This document shows positions 8,066 through 15,801 of a stretch of 45,658 bases of DNA, one piece after another. Position numbers and translations under genes: made by a program. This DNA is from DATGEP01 sp035310125 (GTDB lineage: Bacteria > Chloroflexota > Ktedonobacteria > Ktedonobacterales > JADMIN01). The DNA lies in NCBI GenBank assembly GCA_035310125.1, contig DATGEP010000010.1, positions 1 to 45,658 of the forward strand, read 5' to 3'. Numbering within the stretch: position 1 is the first letter of the stretch; the number at the start of each line of letters is the position of its first letter. The notes under the pieces were generated by a model. It was not told the DNA's origin and did not search any database. It saw only the letters and a list, made by a program, of their open reading frames with translations.

Positions 8066-8725
8066 ATGGCAGTGACAGTTGATATCGAAACCGCGATCAC
8101 GCAGCTTCAAGCCGAGCTGGAGAGCTATCCAGAGGACGGCGATCCGGCGGAATGGGCGTGGCTACATGTTCGGCTCGGAGATGCGTATCGCAAACGGCTC
8201 TATGGCGAACAATCCACAAATCTCGAGATGGCGCTTCGATCGTATCTCGCGGCTCTGCAAGTGTATGCGGCTGATACATATCCCAGCGCGTGGGCAAAGA
8301 TCCATATGCGGCTGGGTATTGTGTACTTTAATCGCATTCTCGGCGATGAGTCGGAGAACATCGAAGCCGCGATCTACGCCTATGAGGCGGCGCTCACGGT
8401 GTATCGGCGCGATACCACGCCCGCCGAGTGGGCGACGACCCACTACAACCTCGGCAGTGCGTATCTCTCGCGGGTCATCGGCGACCGCGTCGTGAATCTT
8501 CGTACGGCGTCGCTTTCCTATGAGTCGGCGCTGGAAGTGTTCACGGCCGAGATGTATCCATCGGAATATGCACGTGTGCGCGAATATCTAGGGCTGGTAG
8601 CACGCTATCTTGACCAGCTCCAGGGCGAGGATGCGGTGGACAAGGCGGTGTATGCGTATCACAGTGCGGTAATGGCGTCGAATCCGATGGCGATGTCAGG
8701 CGTCTGGATGAAGCCAACGTATTAG
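8066..8725 (+). CDS. Tetratricopeptide-like repeat protein
   Basis: A 219-residue protein built of four repeats with a 46-residue period starting near residue 29. Each unit reads roughly (A/S)-x-W-A-x-x-H-x-x-L-G-x-x-Y, then R-x-x-GD, N-x-x-x-A-x-x-x-Y-x-x-A-L-x-V, ending in a TYP- or TTP-like turn. These are TPR-type helical hairpins, expected to bind proteins. There is no signal peptide and no enzyme domain. ATG 8066 follows GGGGAAGG; the frame is open further upstream to 7838 but without protein-like composition. Its 3' end overlaps the 3' end of the opposing regulator gene by 185 bp. Similar repeats are often found next to or inside STAND regulators, so a functional link is plausible but unproved. 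Confidence 0.7.
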   Translation: MAVTVDIETAITQLQAELESYPEDGDPAEWAWLHVRLGDAYRKRLYGEQSTNLEMALRSYLAALQVYAADTYPSAWAKIHMRLGIVYFNRILGDESENIEAAIYAYEAALTVYRRDTTPAEWATTHYNLGSAYLSRVIGDRVVNLRTASLSYESALEVFTAEMYPSEYARVREYLGLVARYLDQLQGEDAVDKAVYAYHSAVMASNPMAMSGVWMKPTY

Positions 8726-11354
8726 GGTGCGCTTGCGTTCCCAGCACCGTATTCAGCCATTCCGCCACTTCATTCGTTTTTTCGTGCTCTTCAAGTTGTA
8801 AGCTCTGGAGACATGCCTGGCCCAGCCGGCATGCGGTGGCAAGGTCACCGCGGATCGCCGCGACGCGCGCGAGCCCATAGACGGCAAGCGTTCCCATCTC
8901 TGGAGCGCCAGTCGTGTCAACGATGGCACTGGCCTCACTAAATACGGCAAAAGCGGCATCGGTGGCTTCAGCGTTCCTCTGCGACAGATAGAGATCCCCA
9001 AGCAGGCAGAGACTCTCGCTCATCAGAAATGGATGTCCAATCTCCCGTGCAATCTCCAGGCCCTCCAGAAATAGGGCTTTCGCACGTGATGGATTCTCGT
9101 TGTCGGCTTCCAGACGGCCGCGATTCAGCAACACGTTCGTGACACGCACCCGGTTTTCAATGGAGCTCGCCAGATGAAGACTCGCCTGGAAGAGTATATC
9201 GGCCTGGGCAATGTGGCCGCGCCTGTGTTCAAGCGCACCAAGACCATTTAACAACGCACTCAGGCGTTGCCGGTGGCCAATGGCCCGTGCATGTTCAATG
9301 CCTTCGCGGAAGTAGGTATCGGCTTGCTCATATTTCCCTCGGTTCATGCGCTGCTCGCCTAGATTTTGCAGCAGGGCGCTCACATTTTCTTGGTCACATG
9401 CAATACGGGCGAGCGCCAGACCCTCCTGATATAGCGCATCGCCGAGCACGTACTGGCCGTCTATGTCTGCCGCCTCACCGAGTAATCTGAGCATGATCGC
9501 CGCATGCCGCTGGTCGTCTCGCTGGCGTGCCAGCGCCAGCCCTTCCCGCAGGTATTTCCCAGCCCGCTCGTGTGCCCCACGGTTGATGGCAACTTCGCCC
9601 CAATGGGCTAGCAACGCGCATAACGCTTCCCAGTCTTCGATGCGGCGCGCGACTACAACCGTGTTTTCATACCATCGTTCGGCGGCGGCCAGGTCACCCT
9701 GTAGCTCCGTGATACGACCCAGATAGAGACCACACATGGTGAGACTCAAATCATCGTCGTTAGAGGTGGCCACTGTACGCGCCTGCTCAAGCAGCAGCTT
9801 CGCGACTGGATAGCTACCCCGCGCGAGCAGAAATGGCACAAACGCGCGCACTCCCATGGGCAATGCTATAGAGTGTCTGCGCGCAGAGGCCTCTCGGAGT
9901 GCGGTAAGAATATTGTCGGCTTCGATCTCGAGCACACGAAAGTCCTTCGCATGCTCCTCGACGAACCGGACATAGTATGCCACCATCCGGTCGTACGCGG
10001 CGGTATCGGTGAGCTCCAATCGAGCGTAGTCGGAGATGGTCTGGTGCATCGTGTAGCGATCACGGCCACGAAGCTCAAGAAGGCCAGCATCGGTCAGCGC
10101 GTCAAGCGCTTCAACGGTTGACGCGCTGACAGCCAGCGCGGCTTGTTCTCCAAAGCTATTGGGTTTAGGAGGAAAGACGGACAGCGCACGCAAAGCGGCT
10201 TTCACGTCCGAAGGCAGGCGCTGATCGGTCACGGCAATAGCGGCTCGTAACGAGAGTGGCGTGTTAGCGGGGAGATAGGGTGGGCGCTCACGCGGAGCCT
10301 GCGACTCGGCTAGCCGCAAGCGGTCTTCAGCGCTATGTAGCTGATCCAAAGCGGCCAGCACCCGGCGCGGATGGCTTGTGTAGGCCATGACGCGCAAATA
10401 ATTCCCAATAAGCGTAATTGCCAGCGGTAGGCCACCGATTGAACGCATCAGGAGATGCGCTTCGCCGGGTTCGAGCGCGACAACCTTCTCAGCAATCCGC
10501 GTCAGCAGGCGCATGCTCTCGTCTTCGTCGAGCTCTCGCACAGCGATCGCTCCCTCACCAGCGACATGACTGGCCACATTGGGAAAGCGCGTCGTGAAAA
10601 GATGGGCGCAATTGGGGCCACCTATCTTGAATGTGACTCCTTCCTCTACCGTCCAGGCATCGTCGGCGATGAGCAGCATCCGGCGGCTGCCTATCGTGCT
10701 ACAGATCAGTCTGGCCCACGATGGTGTGGTGCTCACTCGACTCATATCTGGAGCGGTGATACCCAGGGCAGCGCCCCACCCGGCCAGCAATCCTGGCACG
10801 TTTGGAGTTGGCCCCAGACCAGCCCAGAGAACGCCATCACGAAAGTGCGCCAGCACATCCCGATCGTGAGCAATCTGTATGGCTAACGCTGTTTTTCCCA
10901 CCCCCGGCAGACCATGAAGTGCCGCGATGGCAAGCGGCTCATCGCTGAGTAGCCGCTGCTTGATCTGCCGTAGCAAACCATCACGACCTACCATGCCACT
11001 TGCGGGCGGCGGAGGTGGGGGAACCGCCGGCTCCACTGGAGCGTTCCAGGTCGTGGAGAAGAGTGGCTCGATTGGGGAGGAATATAGGGCGGTGGAGTGG
11101 TCAGGGTCGTCGTCGCGGGCAGCCGCATAGACGGCATATGTGGGAATGATGCCTAGCTCAGTGGCGGACTGAGCGAAGAGGTCACAAAGCTGCCGGCGAA
11201 AGTAGAGGTTTGGTGTCGTCACACCACGCTCCCAGCGGCTAACGTTGAGTGTACTCGTGCCGATCTTCTCCGCTACCTGTGACTGGGACCAGAAACGGAG
11301 CTCTCTTTCGTGTCTGAGCTTCTGGTTCGGGGTTGTATCGGTTGCCAGCTTCAT
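8541..11354 (-). CDS. XRE-family HTH / NB-ARC ATPase / TPR regulator (STAND protein)
   Basis: A 937-residue signal-transduction ATPase. Residues 10-65 form a Cro/C1-type helix-turn-helix (QSQVAEKIGTSTLNVSRWERG). An NB-ARC module follows, with the P-loop GLPGVGKTA, Walker B LLIADDAW and the GLPLAI motif, and then a winged helix. From about residue 450 to 870 there are TPR repeats (for example YEQADTYFREGIEHARA). STAND proteins oligomerise on ligand or partner binding; here the output is probably DNA binding. Start at 11354 follows GAGGAAAGG; an upstream ATG at 11387 is less likely. The last 60 residues or so are Pro/Thr/His-rich, antisense to the TPR gene, and look like run-on sequence rather than a domain. 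No target is known. Proteins of this plan are abundant in Ktedonobacteria. Confidence 0.85.
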   Translation of the reverse strand: MKLATDTTPNQKLRHERELRFWSQSQVAEKIGTSTLNVSRWERGVTTPNLYFRRQLCDLFAQSATELGIIPTYAVYAAARDDDPDHSTALYSSPIEPLFSTTWNAPVEPAVPPPPPPASGMVGRDGLLRQIKQRLLSDEPLAIAALHGLPGVGKTALAIQIAHDRDVLAHFRDGVLWAGLGPTPNVPGLLAGWGAALGITAPDMSRVSTTPSWARLICSTIGSRRMLLIADDAWTVEEGVTFKIGGPNCAHLFTTRFPNVASHVAGEGAIAVRELDEDESMRLLTRIAEKVVALEPGEAHLLMRSIGGLPLAITLIGNYLRVMAYTSHPRRVLAALDQLHSAEDRLRLAESQAPRERPPYLPANTPLSLRAAIAVTDQRLPSDVKAALRALSVFPPKPNSFGEQAALAVSASTVEALDALTDAGLLELRGRDRYTMHQTISDYARLELTDTAAYDRMVAYYVRFVEEHAKDFRVLEIEADNILTALREASARRHSIALPMGVRAFVPFLLARGSYPVAKLLLEQARTVATSNDDDLSLTMCGLYLGRITELQGDLAAAERWYENTVVVARRIEDWEALCALLAHWGEVAINRGAHERAGKYLREGLALARQRDDQRHAAIMLRLLGEAADIDGQYVLGDALYQEGLALARIACDQENVSALLQNLGEQRMNRGKYEQADTYFREGIEHARAIGHRQRLSALLNGLGALEHRRGHIAQADILFQASLHLASSIENRVRVTNVLLNRGRLEADNENPSRAKALFLEGLEIAREIGHPFLMSESLCLLGDLYLSQRNAEATDAAFAVFSEASAIVDTTGAPEMGTLAVYGLARVAAIRGDLATACRLGQACLQSLQLEEHEKTNEVAEWLNTVLGTQAHPNTLASSRRLTSPSDSTPLPHCDTHTPPCPPHPRPGAGQDSVLPALDIRAHVHIPMDTSRP

Positions 11355-11387
11355 GACGAGGATGCCCCTTTCCTCACATGTATGCAT

Positions 11388-11855
11388 CCGAATCCTACGG
11401 CGTATGCGGGAGCGGCGTCTCCGCGAAAATAGCGGTGGCCTGAGCTAGCGTGCAAACGGCGCATGTTCCTAATGGCACCTATCAGCCGCCAGGGCTGACT
11501 GGTGGGTAGATGATATATCAACTCTCGTCAGCTTGCAAGCCAGTCGTTTTGGCCGCTGAGCGAGCGCGTGATAATCGGTGATGGAAGAGTGATGATACTT
11601 TGCTCACGGCGTGATCTTCCGCTGCTCGCCCTCTCTCAAGTACACTTGCCACACCTGAAGCGAACAGGCATCCCCGCGGTTTCGAGCGTGATTGGGCAGT
11701 CGCGCGGTGTCGCGGGCGGAGATGGCATGTGTGAGGAGGTGGACGAAGCGCTGGCTTTATAGACGCGCATCCTGGCTCGGCTCAGTTGTTCGGATGGGTA
11801 GATGGGTGTATTTCCACCCACTTCCAGTTGTCCATTGTGAGAAAGGACGCCTTCC
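11388..11855. other. Divergent intergenic region
   Basis: This 468-bp stretch separates the STAND regulator from the secreted protease homologue. It must contain both promoters, but I see no strong consensus pair. A GAGAAAGGACG purine run just before 11856 is the ribosome site for the next gene. No RNA gene is recognised. Confidence 0.4.
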
Positions 11856-12875
11856 ATGCGGAGAACTCTGGGACGTTGGGTCTGGTGGGTACTCGCGATC
11901 GTTGGGGTGACCGCGAGTCTCGTGGCATCTTCGGTATCGTATGCTGCTCCGCGCCCGATCGGCGCGCACGGCGGCTTCAGCCAGGGTGGCGGAGTGACGG
12001 TTGGCACGCCGAAATCCCACAATGTGCAAGATCCCCGGTGGATCGCACTGAAAGAGGCGGGGAGAGTTGTGCGGCCAATAGTTGGGCAGGCGCCTATCAT
12101 CATGCCCATGACTCCAACGGCAGGCTATGCTCCCGCTGCCACCGCCGAGCTGCTCTATACGGGTACAGTGACAAGCACCATCGAGGCGCCCGGCTATGGA
12201 AACGATGACCACGGCACTTACTATACGGACGGCTACTTCTGGAACTTCTGCGGAGCGGGAGCGACGAACACGGCTCTGTACTACTGGAACGGCCATACAT
12301 CGAACTATGGCGCCAACACGTACACCGAGCCGTCGTATGCTGGTTATCACAGCAGCACATACTGGACCTCAGGAGACCACGGGCGCTCGTACGAGATGTA
12401 CCTTGCCATGAAGGTGCTGGTGCCTGGCTGGTCAACCACGGGTGAGGTGACGTTCTTCAGCTACCCAAGCGCGGGGACATACGTCAATGACATTACATCC
12501 ACCATGAACTGGGAGGCGTCGGGCGAGAATTCGAGCACCTGGAACAATTACTTTTACATTACGCAAGCCGACGATAGCGCGGTGACGAGCCAGTCGCTGC
12601 ACAACAGCGTCGCGCAAGACGTGTACTACTCGCGTGCGCCGGTGGTGATCATGGTGAACACCAAGGACCTGCCCAACTGGGCGGGAACGAACAAAGCGCT
12701 CATTCACGTCGTCACGATCATCGGATACGACGATTCGCAGGGCATCTATTACTACACGGATACCTGCGGCACGCAGTGTGGTTCCAACCATAACGGCGGA
12801 ATCAACACGATTTCGCAGTCACAGATGTATCAGGCGCTGATGGATGTCGGCGGCGGCGGCGGCTACGTGTGGTAG
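11856..12875 (+). CDS. Secreted C39-like cysteine peptidase homologue
   Basis: A 339-residue exported protein. Residues 1-31 are a classic signal peptide (RR, then a hydrophobic stretch, cleaved after SYA-A). The mature part resembles the Peptidase_C39-like fold: Cys132 in NFCGAGATN at the start of a helix, His284 in ALIHVVTIIGYDD, and Asp302 in YYTDTC, matching the Cys-His-Asp order and the GYDD turn of papain-like C39 domains. The middle is rich in Tyr, Ser, Thr and Asn, as in extracellular proteins. It may cleave peptides outside the cell. The usual N-x-CGP/Q context is slightly different (CGAG), so activity is not certain. The start has AGAAAGGA upstream. A tight GATCCGCCCGC hairpin follows the stop. 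Confidence 0.65.
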   Translation: MRRTLGRWVWWVLAIVGVTASLVASSVSYAAPRPIGAHGGFSQGGGVTVGTPKSHNVQDPRWIALKEAGRVVRPIVGQAPIIMPMTPTAGYAPAATAELLYTGTVTSTIEAPGYGNDDHGTYYTDGYFWNFCGAGATNTALYYWNGHTSNYGANTYTEPSYAGYHSSTYWTSGDHGRSYEMYLAMKVLVPGWSTTGEVTFFSYPSAGTYVNDITSTMNWEASGENSSTWNNYFYITQADDSAVTSQSLHNSVAQDVYYSRAPVVIMVNTKDLPNWAGTNKALIHVVTIIGYDDSQGIYYYTDTCGTQCGSNHNGGINTISQSQMYQALMDVGGGGGYVW

Positions 12876-12892
12876 CGCGATAAAGACATGCG

Positions 12893-12919
12893 GATCCGCC
12901 CGCCTGTTGCGGGCGGATC
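12893..12919. repeat. Hairpin after the secreted protease gene
   Basis: An 11-bp perfect inverted repeat, GATCCGCCCGC / GCGGGCGGATC, with a 5-nt loop, 17 bp past the stop codon. No T-run follows, so it may be a Rho-assisted terminator or an mRNA-stabilising hairpin. Confidence 0.55.
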
Positions 12920-12945
12920 ACGCCGCACAGATCGGGAGGAATGGA

Positions 12946-12983
12946 AAGCCGCCGCTCAAACTCGTGAATTTGAGCGGCGGCTT
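12946..12983 (-). terminator. Strong hairpin between convergent transcripts, terminator for tRNA-Gln
   Basis: A perfect 15-bp stem AAGCCGCCGCTCAAA / TTTGAGCGGCGGCTT with an 8-nt loop. On the minus strand it lies 27 bp past the 3' end of the tRNA and ends CTTTCC. On the plus strand it ends CTTCTCTTGG and could also serve the protease gene. Confidence 0.7.
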
Positions 12984-13010
12984 CTCTTGGCGGCAAGACT
13001 GAATGGTGAA

Positions 13011-13084
13011 TGGCTCCGGGACGTGGATTCGAACCACGGTTGACTGATCCAGAGTCAGCTGTCCTACCACTAGACGATCCCGGA
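13011..13084 (-). tRNA. tRNA-Gln (anticodon CUG)
   Basis: A 74-nt cloverleaf: acceptor stem TCCGGGA pairs perfectly with TCCCGGA, followed by G and an encoded CCA. The anticodon stem GCTGA/TCAGT has the loop CTCTGGA, giving CTG. The T-arm contains GGTTCGAATCC. It decodes CAG. Confidence 0.95.
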
Positions 13085-13117
13085 ATGGTGCTGCTGGGTT
13101 TCCCCATCGCGAAGAGT

Positions 13118-13146
13118 ACGATATCACATTTCCGTATCCGATGCAA
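13118..13146 (-). promoter_or_regulatory. Promoter of tRNA-Gln(CUG)
   Basis: Read on the minus strand: TTGCAT (13146-13141), a 17-bp spacer, TATCGT (13123-13118), about 34 bp before the tRNA 5' end. Spacing is ideal and the hexamers are moderate. Confidence 0.5.
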
Positions 13147-13315
13147 CCCTGGTTTTATCCGTGCGCATCGTCGCCGGCCCGTCTGTGCGCTTTCAGTACA
13201 CGCGCCTTGAATCCACATGTCTGTCCACTTGCCACTTGACGAAACGTATTGCCTTGTGTATGGTTGCTCTCATAACGCGATATAGCGTTGCATTTCGATG
13301 AGAAAGGAGCCCCGC

Positions 13316-13525
13316 ATGGCCAATGAGCCAACCACAGGTAGCAAGGGGAAGCAAGCATGGTATATCTTGCTCATCATTCCCTTCGTCGCCACCTTGTGGA
13401 TGCCGTTTTACGCACCGGCAACACTGCCAGCATGGAACGGTATTCCGTTCTTCTACTGGTATATGTTCCTCTGGATCATTATCAGCTCGGTGCTGACCGG
13501 GATCGTGTATTACATTGTCAAATGA
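13316..13525 (+). CDS. DUF3311 small membrane protein
   Basis: A 69-residue protein with two membrane helices: YILLIIPFVATLWMPFY and FFYWYMFLWIIISSVLTGIVYY. The P-F-Y between the helices and the W-x-x-I-P-F-F-Y-W-Y block are the DUF3311 pattern. DUF3311 genes almost always precede a sodium:solute symporter, as here, where the symporter starts 90 bp later. It is thought to be a small partner of the transporter, but its biochemical role is unknown. ATG 13316 has AGGAG at the right distance; an in-frame ATG at 13298 is less well placed. Confidence 0.85.
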   Translation: MANEPTTGSKGKQAWYILLIIPFVATLWMPFYAPATLPAWNGIPFFYWYMFLWIIISSVLTGIVYYIVK

Positions 13526-13614
13526 GGTCATTCCCGCAACCTGGCGGATAACGTGACCTCACCTCTCGTCCTCGCTGCAACCGTTCACCTCGGACCTGGG
13601 CACAGGAGCAGTTC

Positions 13615-15183
13615 ATGGGCAACATCAACGGTGTAGCGCTCACCGTCTTCATCATCCTTTTCGCGTTCGTTACTGTCCTTGGCTTCGTCGCCGCGCGCTG
13701 GCGGCGTGGCGACCTCACTCTCCTCAATGAGTGGGGCCTCGCGGGTCGCCGCTTCGGCACCGTCGTCACCTGGTTCCTGCTGGGCGGCGATCTGTACACC
13801 GCCTATACGTTCATTGCCGTGCCCGCGCTGGTGTACGGCTCCGGAGCCATCGGCTTCTTCGCGGTGCCGTATACGATCATCGCCTATCCGCTCGTCTTCG
13901 TCGTGATGCCCCGGCTGTGGGCAGTGTGTCGCAAGCATCACTACATCACCCCGTCGGACTTTGTGCGCGGGCGCTACGACAGCCACGGACTGGCGCTCGC
14001 GGTGGCATTCACCGGTATTCTCGCCACCATGCCATACATTGCGCTCCAGCTCGTGGGTATCGAGGTGGTGCTGGCGGCGATGGGTATCACCGGCGACTGG
14101 CCGCTCATCATCGCCTTTGCCATCCTCGCCTCGTACACCTATTTCAGCGGTCTCCGCGCGCCAGCCATGATCGCGCTGGTGAAGGACGCGCTGATCTACA
14201 TCACAGTCATCGTCGCGGTGATCGCCGTCCCGCTCTATATCTCACACACCATAGGCAACGGCGGAAGTATCATGGACGGCTATTCGACGATGTTTTCGAA
14301 GATCCCATCGGCGAAGCTCTTTCTCTCGCCAAAGGTGTACACGGCGTTCGCTACGCTGGCCCTTGGCTCGGCGCTGGCGTTGTTCATGTATCCACACTCC
14401 ATCACCGGCGTGCTGGCATCGAACAGCGGGCGGGTCATCAAGCGCAACGCGGCGCTGCTGCCGGCGTACTCGTTCCTGCTCGGTCTGATCGCCCTGTTTG
14501 GCTTCATGGCCGTCGCCACGGGTGTGAAACCAGACAAGACTTTCGGTGCGCAGTTTGCCGTGCCGGGCCTGTTCCTGAAGGTCTTCCCAGATTGGTTCGT
14601 CGGCTTCGGCTTCGCGGCCATCGCCATCGGCGCGCTGGTCCCGGCGGCGATCATGTCCATTGCCGCCGCCAATCTCTTCACCCGCAACATCTATAGGGAG
14701 TATTTCCGGAAGAACGCGAGCGATGCCGAAGAGTCGACGGTGGCAAAGACGGTGTCACTGATCGTGAAGGCGGGGGCGCTGGCATTTATCATCTTCTTGC
14801 CCGCGCAGTACGCTATCAACTTCCAACTGCTCGGCGGCGTGTGGATTCTCCAGACGTTCCCGGCGATCGTGTTCGGATTATACACGCGCTGGTTCCACCG
14901 CTGGGCATTGCTGATCGGCTGGCTGGTCGGCATGGTGCTGGGCACCTACATGGCCTACATCCAGAGCACGAAGGTGAATGCGCATTTCGCGTCGTCCACG
15001 TACACGCTGCACCTCGGCAGTCTGACGATACCGGGCTACGCGGCGTTCTATTCGTTCCTCGTGAACATTGCCGTTGCTGTCGTGCTGACGATCGTGTTCA
15101 ATGCCATCGGCGTTGCCAAGGGTGCGGATCACACCACATCCGCTGACTACGCGGAAGAGGCTGTTTCGGTCGCGGTGGCGTAA
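13615..15183 (+). CDS. Sodium:solute symporter, MctP-like monocarboxylate permease
   Basis: A 522-residue inner-membrane transporter of the SSS family with about thirteen helices. The N-terminal segment LNEWGLAGRRFGTVVTWFLLGGD and AYTFIAVPALVYGSGAIGFF match the branch that includes rhizobial MctP (lactate, pyruvate, acetate uptake) and its DUF3311 partner. Other family positions are YITPSDFVRGRYDS, SGLRAPAMIALVKD and PHSITGVLASNS. It is expected to couple Na+ (or H+) to uptake of short monocarboxylates; the substrate is inferred from subfamily. CAGGAG lies 7 bp before the ATG. The unit is closed by a hairpin with a T-run 60 bp after the stop. Confidence 0.85.
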   Translation: MGNINGVALTVFIILFAFVTVLGFVAARWRRGDLTLLNEWGLAGRRFGTVVTWFLLGGDLYTAYTFIAVPALVYGSGAIGFFAVPYTIIAYPLVFVVMPRLWAVCRKHHYITPSDFVRGRYDSHGLALAVAFTGILATMPYIALQLVGIEVVLAAMGITGDWPLIIAFAILASYTYFSGLRAPAMIALVKDALIYITVIVAVIAVPLYISHTIGNGGSIMDGYSTMFSKIPSAKLFLSPKVYTAFATLALGSALALFMYPHSITGVLASNSGRVIKRNAALLPAYSFLLGLIALFGFMAVATGVKPDKTFGAQFAVPGLFLKVFPDWFVGFGFAAIAIGALVPAAIMSIAAANLFTRNIYREYFRKNASDAEESTVAKTVSLIVKAGALAFIIFLPAQYAINFQLLGGVWILQTFPAIVFGLYTRWFHRWALLIGWLVGMVLGTYMAYIQSTKVNAHFASSTYTLHLGSLTIPGYAAFYSFLVNIAVAVVLTIVFNAIGVAKGADHTTSADYAEEAVSVAVA

Positions 15184-15239
15184 CACATCGCCGCCACTCA
15201 TCGTTGGGTGCCGCTGCTCATCCGGCGGCATCCACCAGG

Positions 15240-15276
15240 GGCGCCCCTTCTCCGGCAGGAGCGAGGGGCGCCTTTT
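15240..15276 (+). terminator. Rho-independent terminator of the DUF3311-symporter unit
   Basis: The stem GGCGCCCCT (15240-15248) pairs with AGGGGCGCC (15264-15272), followed by TTTT. The loop contains a further CTCC/GGAG pairing. Confidence 0.8.
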
Positions 15277-15557
15277 GTGTGGGCGCATCACGGGTCGGAG
15301 TTTCACCGCAAGCCTTGCTCCCGGCATCCTCAACCGTTACTCCACATACGGCACCTTTATCTGAGTGGCTAAACTTGCCATCATACCATCCGAAGGCAAT
15401 CAGCTTGCCCATTCCCGATCACGCCTTTCAGATGTTGAGGCGCACGAGGATTATTCGAGATATTCCTGGCTCGCCATGCGAAATTGGAAACGCGCTGCGC
15501 CAACTCAATCAAAATATAACCAGACGAACGAGTATTCCGTTCGCACATGGTACGTTC

Positions 15558-15587
15558 TTGCGAGCGCACGCTGCAGTACGGTATACT
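15558..15587 (+). promoter_or_regulatory. Promoter of tRNA-Gln(UUG)
   Basis: TTGCGA at 15558-15563, an 18-bp spacer and TATACT at 15582-15587, about 50 bp before the tRNA. It could also drive glmU by readthrough. Confidence 0.6.
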
Positions 15588-15636
15588 GGGGTGCGAGCAT
15601 GGCAAATGTCAGTGGCGGATAGGTTCGCCATCGCGA

Positions 15637-15710
15637 TCGGGCGTGGCCAAGTGGTAAGGCAGTGGACTTTGGATCCACGATCCCAGGTTCGAATCCTGGC
15701 GCCCGAGCCA
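15637..15710 (+). tRNA. tRNA-Gln (anticodon UUG)
   Basis: A 74-nt cloverleaf: TCGGGCG pairs with CGCCCGA, then G and an encoded CCA. The anticodon stem GTGGA/TCCAC holds the loop CTTTGGA, giving TTG. The T-arm contains GGTTCGAATCC. It decodes CAA and, by wobble, CAG. Confidence 0.95.
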
Positions 15711-15801
15711 GTATCCAGCACTACTCATCACACTCGCCCGCGAGCGAGCGACGCGATGAGCCGAATATCGTTGTGACGCGGAAGGAGTTATTGGGCTGGT
15801 T

